This document shows, in pieces, positions 35,571-47,770 of a stretch of DNA of 64,000 bases. The notes under the pieces are model-generated. The model searched no databases, was not told the DNA's origin, and saw only the letters and a list, made by a program, of their open reading frames with translations. How positions within the stretch are numbered: the stretch's first letter is position 1; every line of letters begins with the position of its first letter. The DNA is from Gnetum montanum. Its lineage: Eukaryota; Streptophyta; Gnetopsida; Gnetales; Gnetaceae. The translations under genes and the position numbers were made by a program. The DNA is taken from NCBI GenBank assembly GCA_015680685.1, contig MNCI01037900.1:554810-618809 (forward strand), written 5' to 3'.

Positions 35571-36060
35571 CACCTGACTAGTCTAGACCATTTCATATAA
35601 TGACATATGCATCTAACTATGCCTTGAGAGCTTTTCTTATGTAGTTGGATGACTAAAAATGTCCATATTATATCCACTATGTAACCTGAAGCATTATGGG
35701 TATGTAGCTTAATTACACCACCACAGAGAAAGAATTGATGATGGTGGTGTATGCTCTAGAAAATTTCAGGCACTATGTGCTTGGATATAAAGTGTTTGTG
35801 CACACTAACCATAGTGCCATTCACTTGCTAATGAACAAGCCTGTGGTAAGTCCCTATTCATAAAGTGGCTTGTGATCTTGTAGGAATTTGATTTTATGAT
35901 GGTAGATTGAAAGGAGACTAAGAATGTGATCACATACCATCTCTATTAGTTACAATGGGATGACAAAGAGGAGGAGATCCCCCGCTTTAATCAATTCCTA
36001 AATGAACTCCTCTTTTTTGATGCAATTAATGAATAGGTGTCCATCAAATCCAAATGGTAT
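35571..36060 (+). pseudogene. Element 2 RNase H remnant
   Basis: Around 35715-35855 the + strand reads TTTEKELMMVVYALENFRHYVLGYKVFVH and NHSAIHLLMNKPVVSP, the gypsy RNase H block. Asn stands where the usual DH pair has Asp. Confidence 0.82.
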
Positions 36061-37404
36061 GATGAAATCCTCAGTTACCTTCTCACTTAAGAAAATGCCA
36101 TAAGATTTGGACTACATAATGAAATAACAGTTTCTTCATTAGGCCAAGCACTTCATGGAAATCAACAAATACTTTTACGAGGTGTGTGCCAATGGCTAGG
36201 TTCATTGGTGTGTCCTTGATGTAGATTAATTGCACATTCTCTAAGATGCTTGCAAAGGTCCCTGTGGAAGCCACTATGTAGGGAGATGCACATTCATAAA
36301 AATATTGATGGTAGGATATTATTGGTCCACAATCTTCGGGGATGCTCACCAGTTTGTTTGATCCTATGAACACTATCAACAAGATGATAGGATGATTACA
36401 TGAATTGAGGATTCTCAATAGTGGATTCAACCACTAGAACTCTTTGACATATGATGCATAGATTTCATGTGTTTCACCATACCCATGTCTAATGGAAAGG
36501 CCTATATTATCGTTGCCATTGACTTTTGTACCAAATGAGCCAAAGCAGTAGGCATCATTGATTACACATCATCCACTATTGCCTGATTTATATAATAGCA
36601 CATTGTAAATAGGTTTGGGGTGTCATGTGCAATAATTTTTGACAATGGAACATACTTTACAAGCATCATTTTTTAGAAACTCATGCAACACTTAGGGGTT
36701 AAACATAAATTAATAACACACTATCACCCCCAAGCCAATAGTCGAGCAAACGTTACTAACAGGGAGATCACAAAGATTCTAATAAGAACTATTAGAAAAT
36801 ATAGGAGAGATTACAGCACGAAACTTAACAATGCTCTTTGGGCCGACCACTCAACATGGAAACTCCCTACTGGCTACTCTTCCTATGAGTTAATGTACGA
36901 AAAAATTCCAATGTTCCCAATTCAGTCCAAGCTCCATACACTCTCTATAGCCTATGACTTGGACCTTAACCTAAGTCTAGCATAAAAAGAAAGATTGATC
37001 AACCTAAATGTACTCGATGAAAATCAATTAGTGGCCCTATCCTTGAATGAAATGCATGAGGCATTCAACAAACAATGACATGACCTAAGAGTCAGAAGGA
37101 TCAAATGTCAACCTAGAGATAATGTTCTCTACTAGAACCGCACACACGTTCCTCAAAAAACCAAATTTCAAACATTATGGAAAGGGCCTTATATAATCAA
37201 TGAAACCTTTCCTTTTGGAGCCATGATCATATACAAACTTAAAAGCCCAAACAAGGAGTAGTTGGTCAACATCTAATAGGAAAAGTCTTTCCTCGAGCCC
37301 AAGAAATCCAGTGCAACAAATACCTCAACAAATGGACAACCATGCTTAATTTTTTGGATCTCTGCCTTCCAACTTAGTCATGGGGGAGATGGTTATCCAT
37401 GCTA
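36061..37404 (+). pseudogene. Element 2 integrase remnant
   Basis: The zinc-binding leader lies at about 36130-36400. The core shows WIQPLELFDIXXIXFMxF-like sequence near 36420-36475, IIFDNGTYF at 36636-36662 (second catalytic Asp) and HLGVKHKLITHYHPQANS (36690-36745). The open block 36683-36985 continues with VTNREITKILIRTIRKYRRDYSTKL and GYSSYELMYEK. The catalytic Glu position is not clear because VEVTN in element 1 reads ANVTN here. The C-terminal part includes KFQTLWKGPYIINETFPFGA (37167-37226). Confidence 0.87.
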
Positions 37405-39467
37405 ATCATATATGTGGCTCCTCAATTTTTACACATTTTTTGTTTTACACATTTTTGTTGTTTGCAAATTATTTATTTTACACCTTTTTGATTTTAAAAT
37501 TTTTTCCTATTTTACACCATCATTAGTATATTTAAATATTTCTTAAATATTTCACAGTTTCTTATATATTTTACTTTATTTTAATGTGATTTTCTAATTT
37601 CTATTAATAAACGTGCTTTGTATGAATAGGACACAATGGTGCTATAGTTGTTACTAATGGTGGTTTATGCTTAATGTTTTTGTTTACTAATGTATGGTTT
37701 CTATTTTTGAATTTTTGTACTGATGACTAAGGCATAATTTTCTTTTCATGGAATAGGTAGTGAGTCCATGACATCCACCCATCCACAAGAATCTATGGTT
37801 TTTATCATTTTGGGAATATGAGGTTCCCTTCATCAAATAAAGCTTTAATAAATTTGTTACCTTGGTGGTTTCTAGAATTAGGAAGGATTCAAAGGTTTGC
37901 ACAAGGTGTGACTTCAAGGGGATGCAATACTCTTTGTACTCTTCTACTTACTTGGGTTCATCAGTGTTTTCATGGACTTCTTATCGTTCTATGTCGACCA
38001 TAAACAAGAAGTTACATAAGTATTTGCATGTCATGATTTCCATTAGGAAAAAAAGAGAATAAAAGAAACAAAGAAAAAAAAACAACTATAAATGGTGAAA
38101 ATTCAAAGCACATCTCTTAGACAAATAAATGGATCACAAGCACTAGTTATAAGACTAGAAAGACATGTTACCCATGCATAAAAGTTCCCTCTAACTAAGG
38201 CCCTCTCTCACTTCTTAGTTCTCTTTTCTTCTCCTTAAGGAATGGTGGTTGTTTTGTGGGAGCACTCTTGTGTCTCAAGGGGGTGGATTAGTCTTGTTGT
38301 GATTATGCAAAGTTACTAAAGTGGTTGGTTTTAGTTTAGAATTAGGATGGATCTTCTTAGGTTATTTAAACATAAATTCACAAGGGACTTCTTATGACCT
38401 TAATTCAAAACTCCATTCTACATTCTTCACCATCCATCCATGCTACCCATAACTCACCTCACTACCAGTGTCCATGTTCTTTTTCGGTGTCTTTGTCTAA
38501 CATATGTAAATTCTTTGGTAGAAACTTTTAGGCTTTGGTCCTTAACTTTCATCAACCATTAATTGTCTATGGGGTCCATAGAATCCTTAAGTTGAGGTTA
38601 TGCAAGGGCAAACAAAGTATGTACCTGCTAAGGGGAGGACCCACTTGCATATCTCTTGGTTGGGTTTGTTAAGCACCTTATCCTTAGGCATTTTTGCAAT
38701 TAGAATCTTTTGTGCACCCATCTTCTACATCCGACCATATGCTCCTTTAAGTATTTTCTTTATTTCATATATTCTCCATCCAATTTTTGAATTTTTGAGC
38801 TTTCAAAGATCCTATTCAATGATTTCATCATATCCTTGGCTTTTTTGAAATTCCATAGACCCTAAATTCATTCAAAAATTTCTTGTATTTTTTGAAATAT
38901 TCAAATTTCAATGTTTTGATTATAGACCTCATAAATGGGGCCTTGTAGATGGATTCGATACATATATGAGGCCTTGTATACTTGGCCCCATCAATACAGC
39001 ACAAAAATACTCTATATATGCATGAGCCTTTTGAAATTTTCACATTTACTCTTAGACACCCAAGGAGTTTTTTGCAGTTCTCAAAGCCTAGAACTTTCCA
39101 AAGCCCATAACTTTCTAAAAATTTGTCTAAATCACTCTATTTTTTGACCCTATTGCTTTTAAAGGTAAGCTCTTAGTTATGGGGGCCACAAACATGCCAT
39201 TTTTGATAGAATTTTTTAAACATTTTTCTAACTCCCACAAAGGTTTAACTAAGGACTCATCTTTAGAATAACAAATTACAAGAGTTAAATGTTTCTAATG
39301 AGCTTTAATAATACTTACAATAAAAAATTAATTAATAAAATAATAATAAAATAATAAATTTACCATGGTCCAACCATAGCCAAGTGTAACTAATTAATGA
39401 AATAAGTTATCCAATATTTTAAGTTACACATTATATCTACTAATCCACGAATGTGTTGTGATCACAG
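37405..39467 (+). other. Element 2 spacer between integrase and ORF3
   Basis: About 2.06 kb with no long ORF but collinear with elements 1, 3 and (in part) 4. It starts with a T-rich tract (TTTTACACATTTTT words at 37420-37520). It later contains ACATGTTACCCATGCAT (about 38163) and the GGGGAGGACCCACTTGCAT block (about 38630). It ends in GTGATCACAG just before the ORF3 ATG. Conservation without coding potential suggests a transcript leader or intron, but that is inference. Confidence 0.7.
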
Positions 39468-42325
39468 ATGGCACCAAAAGGTAAACACACACAAGAAAGA
39501 GGACCATTTCAGCCAAGGGAAAATGACCAAGAGTGGGAAGAAGCCAAGAATAGGCCCAAGAAGAACCAATTGCAACCCATGCCATGGGACCTCTTAGGAA
39601 GGAGGCCAAAAGTAGAGTCTATTCGTTAGGTTCTAAAATAGGTGGCAACAATAGAGGAATTCCACTAGGATGAGGTACTAGCCCAACAATCCAACCTTGA
39701 GGTGACCTGCATGGAAGCTTTACTAAACCAAATAAAATCAAGAAAGGTCCAAAAAATAGTGCTCCAAGAGTTGAACTTTGACTCTTTCTTGGAGTAAGCA
39801 CCTAAAGAGGTATAGGACCAATGAAAGACCTCTCCCATGTGGTCAATTGTCACTTCTAGCAGAAAGTGGTATATGGGAGAGACATTCTTATTTTGAAATA
39901 ATAGGTAGGCTATTTCAACAATTAAGATCAAGGATATTTCAGTTTCCTACTCGGTGCAAGCCATTGTAGAGGCATGTGGGTTGCCTGAAACTAGGGTTAA
40001 TCTCACCAAGATTCCAATGTAGGTAGACCCTACCTTAAAAAAGGAATGGGTTTAGTGATGCTATGGTATCAATTATAAGGAGTATAGTGCACTCAAATTG
40101 GTAGAAAGAATCCATTATAAGATTGTGGTCTTTCACCTAAATCCCACGGTGAGGCCTAGTAAGGTCACTACCTTTTTGGCTCGTGCATGTGCCACTTTGA
40201 GTGGAAGATTCCCTATCAACCTTTCATAGTTAATCTATCTAGAAATAGAGAAGCGGTTCAAGGAGAATGAATGTGGAAGGAAGGTAATCCCCCTCATCAG
40301 AAAACTATTTTGAAGGGGAGGTATAGTCTACTATACTAATGATGCTATCTCACGTGCTTTGACAGCTAATTGGGTAGAGATGATGAAGGAAAAACTCCTA
40401 CAACAATAATGTAAGTATAGGAGTAGCATCTATTAGCTCCACCCGCCACTCATAAAATAGTGTTGTATGTCATTGCAACATCCCAATAGTTGTGCAAGTT
40501 CTAAGAATGGCTCTTGAGTAAGCAAGAGTAATAAGTAGGCACAAGTGGTGGAGACCCATCTGTGTACTGACTCACAATGAGTCACCTAAATGAGGTGCCT
40601 CAAATAGTCAACTTGATGAAGGGAGGTCGATCCATTTTCTATACCCAAAAAATGTAGTTATTTGCAAGGTTGAATCCTAGTTTTAGAGAGGTAATGATAT
40701 CTCTCTTAGAATAATAGCAACTCCAAGAGATTTGTGGGAATACCATAACCTTGTGATGCACTTGAAGGAGGGAAAGGAGGAAATAGTATTGGTGATGCAA
40801 TACCAAGGGCAAGAGACAGTAGCAGATGTGGCTGCTAATAGAATCACCAAGACATTCAATGCATCTACAACATTTTTACTAGAAATCATTGCACTTAAAG
40901 ATGTGTAGACGTCTGCAGAGACCATAAGTAGTAGACTAAGCACAACATAGTATAAATAATTGTTGGACCAACTAGTAGGAACTAGGAAACTACTTCTAGA
41001 GGTCTTTGATCTTCTAGATAATATAACTATAGCCCAATTAGAGCTACTAGAGACAAGGGAAAAGAATATTATATTGGAAGGATAACTTGAAACAACCAAG
41101 GAACTGAATGAATGCTTAGCTATGAATGTTGTTGAACTAAGAGCCTAGATTACTAACCCTACATTTCTCAACTTAGCATTGACAAGAGATGAGGTCCTTG
41201 AATAGCTTCACACTAGGTTGAAATGGGTTGAGGATGCAATGAAGATGATAGTATTCTATTGATCCTTGGAAAAGGCCACCCAGCATAAAATTTAGAAGGC
41301 CTTAGATTTGACCCATCAAGAGAATGTTTAGTTGACCATAGAAAATCATTTCCTATAAAATGTTGATGTACACAAACAATAATTGACTAATTTTATCCAT
41401 CAATAGTAAGAGCAACTAGCTAGAGAAAATATAAAGTTAAGGAGATTGGCCACCAAGAATAGAAACCTCTGCATGGAGGAGGTTTGTGCCAAATTAGAGG
41501 CTCTCAAATTTGAGAGAGTCAAAGATCACTAAAGAGACCAGGTTAGCCTATAGAAGGAAATAAATGAGAAACACATTCAAGTGGCAAAGGCAAAGATAAA
41601 TGAGATCCTCTAGCAACTCCAACAAGGATACAAATTATGATGGCCCATCATTGATGGAATTTATCAATATAATAAAACATAAATTCACTTGAAGCTATTG
41701 CAGATAGAAGAGATGACTAAAGATACAGAGCTTTTCAATCTCTAATACACAAACCTAGCTATGTTAACTATTAGATAGCCAAGATCAAAATAGGAAAATT
41801 AGGTGGCTAGTTCATACTTTTTGTACGAGATCAAGTTTAAGCACCACAAGCACACCAAGTAAAAGCTTACAGAGGTAATCGCTAAACTCGAGGTTCTCAA
41901 GGGCAAATATACTAATCAGAGCTCTATTGTTGACAACCTAGCCAAAAGAATGAATAACTACTAGGAGCTAAAAAATGTAGTTAGGGAATTTGATGTCAAA
42001 TGTAAACAATTCACTACGTGATTTGTTAACATCCAAGAACTATTCCTAGTAATGCTCTATCCACAATATATTCCCATTCCAGCCCACATTGGTGATGCCA
42101 TGTGGACTATGAATGATCCCTGGAGCAAGGAGGAGAAGATGAAGGCATTACTAGATGCCTTTCATCTTCCACTAGAGGTAGTAGTTGTAGTAGAATAGCC
42201 ATAGCCTCAGCCACTGTGTGTGCTTGCAGCTTGCAAAGGTCCTTTAGAACCTCAAAAACCTCCATCGCCTGGGACTGTTTGATCTTCTCAACCATCTTCA
42301 TGTCATCAAAGGATGTGCTATCTAG
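39468..42325 (+). pseudogene. Element 2 ORF3: long coiled-coil-rich protein in env position
   Basis: The ATG at 39468 (MAPKGKHTQERGPFQ) directly follows CAG. At about 950 codons this is long for the env-like slot of Athila elements. N-terminal region, about residues 1-310: WDLLGRRPKVESIR, WYMGETFLF, LARACATLSGRFPINLS and YLEIEKRFKENE, resembling plant transposon-associated domains. From about 40680 to 42010 the frame is rich in Lys, Glu, Leu and Ala with heptad-like spacing, as in a coiled coil. The tail near 42060-42190 reads IPIPAHIGDAMWTM and KEEKMKALLDAF. I see no signal peptide or membrane segment, so a viral-type envelope is not supported. Many TAG/TAA stops. Function unknown. Confidence 0.75.
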
Positions 42326-42519
42326 TTTGAAGTTGTGATATCATGGTATTCAATTTTGCATCATGAACACCACAAATTTTTGTAATGATGTTGATTTGTA
42401 CACCTAGGCACTTAGTTTTTTTGTGTCAATTTGTTGTGTCAAATGTTAGTTAATAATCCCATAGCTTTTTAATTTTGTAAGGGAACTTAAGGATGAGTTT
42501 TCATTCAATCATGAGGGTA
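42326..42519 (+). promoter_or_regulatory. Element 2 3' untranslated region and polypurine-tract-like sequence
   Basis: About 190 non-coding bases. They end in CATGAGGGTA at 42510-42519 immediately before the LTR, the presumed plus-strand primer. Confidence 0.6.
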
Positions 42520-43372
42520 TGATAAGGCATCAAAGTGTCACTTTGATGTAGCATTTGTTACATTTATGAGGCCCCATCAATGCAACTCCATAATAAAGTC
42601 TATAAATACATGCTCATCTGTTGTGTTTATGGCATGTCTTATCATAGTTTTAGTAGAGCTCTTGCAGTTTTGTCATTTGAAAGTTATACTATTTTTCTAA
42701 GTGCTTACGGTAGGAGTCAAAAAGTATTAATAGGAGTCAGAAAAAATATGTATCTTTATTCAAGCACTGATGTACCTGAGCAAACCAATGTGAACAACAA
42801 TAAAGACAAGCCTTTTGATCAAACCTTGTAGCAGTTGGAATAGATTAATTATTTATTTTTGTATTTACCATTTTCATTAATTACATGATTAATTAAGATA
42901 AGTAAGACTAATTAATAAACTAATTAAGCTAAATAGATTAAACACATAAGTACAATCGCTTTGAGCATAACATACAATACTTGGTAATCCCAGCAGTGCT
43001 TAACACTTGGTAACCCAGTAGTGTTATATACATTTAGGGTGTGTACAGAAAGTGGGATTGGATGCTTATGTTAGGATAGTTAGTTATTAATTAGCAGTCA
43101 GATTAGTTAAATTGGTTAATAAATTGAGTTTCAACTTGTTATCAATCGTAGGTGAATAAAATATAAAATAATAAAAATCATGTGCCCCAATTACACTTAA
43201 CCATATAACTAGGCTTTACAAGTGTAGTTGGGAAGACAATGATTGTCACAATTAGATTTCACTTCCTAGAAACAGTATACTTAGGAACTTAAGGTCTACA
43301 GAATTCAACTAGATTACATGTGAATGCTTGTAATTCATATGGTTGGGTGTAGGATATGCTTGCTGCTCATCA
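42520..43372 (+). repeat. Element 2 3' LTR
   Basis: 853 bp, TGATAAGG...CTCATCA. TATAAATA at 42601-42608 is well preserved. Relative to the 5' LTR it lacks about 60 bp and has a short duplication (AGGAGTCA...TAGGAGTCAG near 42712-42740). Confidence 0.92.
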
Positions 43373-43377
43373 CATAG

Positions 43378-43803
43378 GTTATTGTGATCTTTCTATGGAT
43401 ATTTTTATGCATCAAAGAAGATTAAAATAGCCATTCTACATGTCATAAGGTTGGATGTGAATAGGCTAAAACCTCAAAAGATTCAAAGTCAATATTAATT
43501 TTGAATTCTACAATTAGGATAAATCATGTAATATTCCATATAATGCTATAGAAACATTGATGCAAGAGTTAAAGGAAAATACACTACAACACATATCTAT
43601 TCTTGGGAGCTTTATCTTGCAGCATCTATTGCTTCATTTGTCTTTGTCTAGGTTATGAATTTATGTATAACACAAGGCTTGTTATGTTTGCTTCATTAAT
43701 TTTTAAGGTCACAAATGTGCTACTACATGAATTACCTAGCCATGTTGGACATCCATGATGTTGCATTTTGACTAGCTTATCACTGCTATTGGCTACAATT
43801 CTT

Positions 43804-43846
<43 letters not shown>

Positions 43847-44389
43847 AAAAACTCAAATTTAAAAAGGGAAACGAAGGTTAGGGTAAGGATTGCTGNGCAA
43901 AACGCAACATGCAACAAGCTAAAAGATAACATTTTGATAATGTAAAGTGATAAGACAAAAATTGCAAAACATAGCATAACTATGAACAAAGCAAATAGGT
44001 TGTAATGAATACATAAGGGAAAGAAAAGAAAATCATAAATTTACCAATTTTATGCATGGAGCACCATTGTATTGCCAGTTTTAGGCCTTTCCAGGCCATG
44101 GTCCATACATTGCCTAGCAAGTATGGAATGCTCTGAAAAGAGCATATAAGGCTAGAGCTAATATGAAAACATGATATAATGTCACAAAAGTGGACAATCG
44201 ATAATTAACCAAAGAAGGGATAAAACATTTAGTATGAACTTGTTGCTTGATTTTTGATAGATCAATGAGTTACTTTGTCATGATTCTATGCTTATCATCT
44301 TTCTTGTTTAGTATAGCAAGCTATATACATTTTCATTGATAATTTAGTTTTGTAGAGTTGGTGTTATTAGCATTGTTACTTTTTTTATT
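43378..44389. other. Unassigned DNA with a 40-base T run
   Basis: The homopolymer at 43806-43845 (A40 on the - strand) could be the poly(A) tail of a retrocopied sequence lying at higher coordinates on the - strand. However, no gene or LINE/SINE is recognised in 43846-44389. One ambiguous base lies at 43896. The rest is AT-rich and blank. Confidence 0.45.
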
Positions 44390-47300
44390 GTTGTTGGCCC
44401 TAGTTTGAGTGTCAGGAGTTTCCTCTTGAAATTCCACCTCTGAGCCTCAGTTGATGTTGACATCATTAACAAAAGGTAGCAACATGTTGTCTTCATGAAT
44501 GAGAATTTTCCCTTCCTTGTAGGGCAAGTGAATCTCTTAATATATAAGGGATGAGACTGCGCGAAGCTTAGCTAACCATGAACTTCCTAAGATAAATTTG
44601 AAGCTAGATGCATCTTCAACCACTAGGAAGGTAGCAGATGTAGAGAATTACTCACTGGCTATGAAATCCAAGGAGATGGAACCTCAAACTACTACTCATG
44701 ATCCATTAAATGACTTAACTGCTAAGGTTTTGGTTGCTTGGATGTTCTTAGTTAAGCCTAGTTTTTCAACAACAAAGAATGATATTACATTAGTTGTTGT
44801 CCCATCATCCACATGGACACAATGAACCTTGTACTTGCCAACATGTATAGTAATAAGGGGGGGAGCAAATAGTACTTCCCCATTTTGAGAGTCAATCTTC
44901 ATCTCACTATCATGAAAGCTTAGCATGGGTTGATGCCCATTTTTCCTAAGTGAAGCTTGTTTAATAATAGAGTGGATAGACTCTCTATTGGTGGGCCTAT
45001 CTATGCTCACAAGGATAATAGTCAACACTTGAGCTAGTACATCTTTGTAAGTAGGAGAAGTCATGACCAAGTCATATAAGTTCAGTCATGTGTTCTTTTG
45101 TTTTAATGACTATTTGGCTTGTTTCATTTTTGTAAGAAAACTCTTTCCCTTGGTGTGTAATCTTTTAGCCTTAGTGGTTTTAACTTCCTCCATCCCTCCT
45201 AGAGTTTGTGGCTTAGGTTTCAATCTATGTGCTTTGGATCCTTTGTCCATGGGTTTAGCTTATCTTAGTGTAGGTCTAGGTGTGTTAACTTGCTTTGCAA
45301 CCTTTCATTATTGGTTACCTTTAGTGGGCTTAGTTGTTGATCCACAAACTATTGTTTTCATTGCCATTACAGTGATGATTTTTTGCTAAGATATGAGTTT
45401 TTTGTTACTATAGGTGGGCTATTGTTATGGTTTTACTTGTTGAAGGTGGAGGGGCCCAGATAACAAATGATTCTCTAGGATTTAGAGGATTGAAAACTCA
45501 TAGTTTGGGTGCTGAAGTTGATGCCACTAAAGATGAAACATGTATGACAAAATGCTTTTTAAGGGTTGAAGGAGGTGGTACCCATATGAAGAAGGGATCT
45601 CTAGGCTTTGTGTTTTGGGGCCAAGGTAACAACTAAATAACAAAAGGTTCCCTAGGAGGATTAGACTGTTTGGTTTCTATGAATGAGACTATAGTATAAG
45701 AGTTGTTGTTAGTGCTTGGAGAGTTGGGCTCATTCAACACGAACTCTTCATGGTCTATCATCTTCTAGAGGTCATCCTTTAATGTTAGGCAAAAATTGAT
45801 GTCATGACTAACCATTTGATGATAATGTCAATACCTATCCAATCTAAAGTACTTTGATAACTTTAGATCATCTTTTATCATTGTCGTTGGATCTCTAGCT
45901 ATGTCACAAAGACAATCGTGCCTCTTACGATCTTCCTTAGATAACTACTTATGTTGTATATGGTTGTATTTAAGCAATTGTTCTAAAAGCTTAGAGGGTT
46001 TTATAGGCAACGTTGTGTACTTAGACCTATTATTCTACCCAATGTTTGGTCTTGGTTAATTTGGAGTGTAGGAAGTGGATGGTTGTAATGAATCAGGGGA
46101 TGTGTTGCATAATAGTCATCATCACCTTTCTCCTTATTTTGACTCCTTGAATACTATAGCTACAATTGTATGTCCTTGCCTAGTTTTATTGCTATCTCTC
46201 CATGTGTGATGGTTTTTGTATGCTACATAGGCTAGATCATTGCTAGCTTGAGCTACCTCCTTAATGTTCTTAGTTTGCAAGAAGGCTTGACTTAGTGACT
46301 AAGGCTCTAAGTAGTAGAGCTTTAACTTAATGAAGTTATTTATTGCTCCCTTGTAAATGGCTAAGAGATGAGTTTTAGATATGGGTTCTAGAATCTCATT
46401 AAGGGTTGAATTCCATCTTTGAATGAATCTTTTGACTAGTTTAAGTGGCCCCTACTTCACCTTCATCAATTGATCTAAGATGGCATTCAACTTTATGTTG
46501 TATTTGAAGTAGTTGACAAATTGGTTTATCAGGTCCTTAAGGGAAGAGATGGAATCTCGAGGAAAGATTTAGTACCAATCTAGGGCCTTATCCTTGAGAG
46601 ACATGGGAAATATCCATAGCATTGTATGAGGCCAAGCTTGAAAAAAGAGGCACTCAGAATGAAAGGTGACTAAGTGTGCATTAGAATCCCCTTAACCATT
46701 ATATTTGGTGAACTTTGATATGGGCATGCTGGTAGGTAAGGTTATTTGACACACAAGTCTAAAACCTTGATCATCTAATTTGTACTAGCCTTGAGTTTTA
46801 CAGCTCTTTAGTTAGGTCTTAGATCATTTGAAAGGCTTGATTAAAGCCTTGGGGCATCCCCATGGGCTGTGGTGCTTGTGTTGATAGTTGAGAAAGAAGT
46901 TCTGAGGCTTGAGGTTATACAATTAATGTTGGCATAGAGAGAAGAGGTCATGTGATCACCATCATAGGTGGGTTAAATAAGGAGAAGGAGGTTTGATTTG
47001 GAACTTGTGGTATGAAGGGAGAAAAGTGAGTATGAGAGGCTTGTGTTGCTTGGAGTTCCAACGATGATCTTACTAGCATGACAAAGGGAGACAGTGATGT
47101 AGACATCACCAAGGTTGAGTGAATGGAGTGAGGTTGTGTGGTAAAAGACATCAATGAAAACCAAGAGGCCAATTGGGGAGCAAGCTAGGCTTGGTGTGTA
47201 GCAATAATGGGCATAGACCCAACCATGGTAGGATGGATAGGAGGGGAATTAGGCTAAGGAAATTGTTCCATTAATGAGGCAAGTGATGTGGAGCTAGGGG

Positions 47301-47770
47301 TAGTTTTTTGGAAAGCCAAATGTTGGAAAAGACTTCCAATGAAGATGTTTGGCTCTATTTTAGCCTCAAACTCATCATGCTTTTCTTGGTGATCCTTTGA
47401 ACTAATTTCCTCACTAAACTCATCAACCTCTATGAGTTGTATGAGAATTTATGCATAAAAGTTGAGTGAGAAGGATTTGATCATAAGGAGATGGGATGTA
47501 TTCTTTCCCATCCTTGTGTATACCTTCAAATTGATGCCAAGCATTATATTTGGAGCATGATATTCAAAGACCAACTTGCATCTTGGCATAGAGGAAGTTG
47601 TAGAACTCCTCGTTGATGACAATGAAATCTAGGTTTTTGTCCCTTTGCCTAAGTGATTATCTTCATTCTATGATTGCAAGGTTGTTCAAATTGTGGACAT
47701 GAATTGCATCTTGGCTAGAGGCCATGTATGCAAGGTCTAATGGTAGGATGGTTGATCTATGAAAAGATAA
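44390..47770 (-). pseudogene. Tat/Ogre-like gypsy gag-protease remnant
   Basis: On the - strand, the gag core at about 46400-46740 reads SMPISKFTKYNG, SNAHLVTFHSEC, WIFPMSLKDKALDWY, LKDLINQFVNYFKYN and LKLVKRFIQRWNSTLNEI. This is the Tat/Ogre gag order (FDGxGNPxxHLxxF, FxxSLxxxAxxWY, FxxQY, RW). At 44696-45070 an open block reads PLITIHVGKYKVHCVHVDDGTTTNVISFFVVEKLGL, a retropepsin-like domain with DDGTT at the active-site position. The N-terminal methionine lies near 47725. RT and later domains are missing; the remnant stops near 44390. It has many stops and is unrelated in detail to the Athila-like gag of elements 1 and 2. Confidence 0.8.

Larger units (their letters stand above)
30153..43372 (+). 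mobile_element. Element 2: complete-structure Athila-like Ty3/gypsy retrotransposon (13.2 kb)
   Basis: Two LTRs in direct orientation (30153-31047 and 42520-43372) enclose PBS, gag from 31211, protease, RT, RNase H, integrase to about 37400, a spacer, ORF3 (39468-42325) and a G-rich tract. The 5-bp flanks CATAA (30148-30152) and CATAG (43373-43377) are a target site duplication with one transition. The element is old: its LTRs differ by many substitutions and indels, and every ORF has stops. It is the reference copy for the family in this window. Confidence 0.93.

Noticed and set aside
36083-36430. - strand ORF of 115 residues inside element 2 (also 22827-23009 and 58754-59173 on + in elements 1 and 3)
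   Set aside because: The same antisense frame recurs in three copies, but the sense strand encodes the integrase zinc leader. It is a shadow kept open by that coding sequence.
39468-42325. Viral envelope gene
   Set aside because: It has the env position, but no signal peptide, glycosylation-rich ectodomain or transmembrane segment could be seen, and the sequence is coiled-coil-like.
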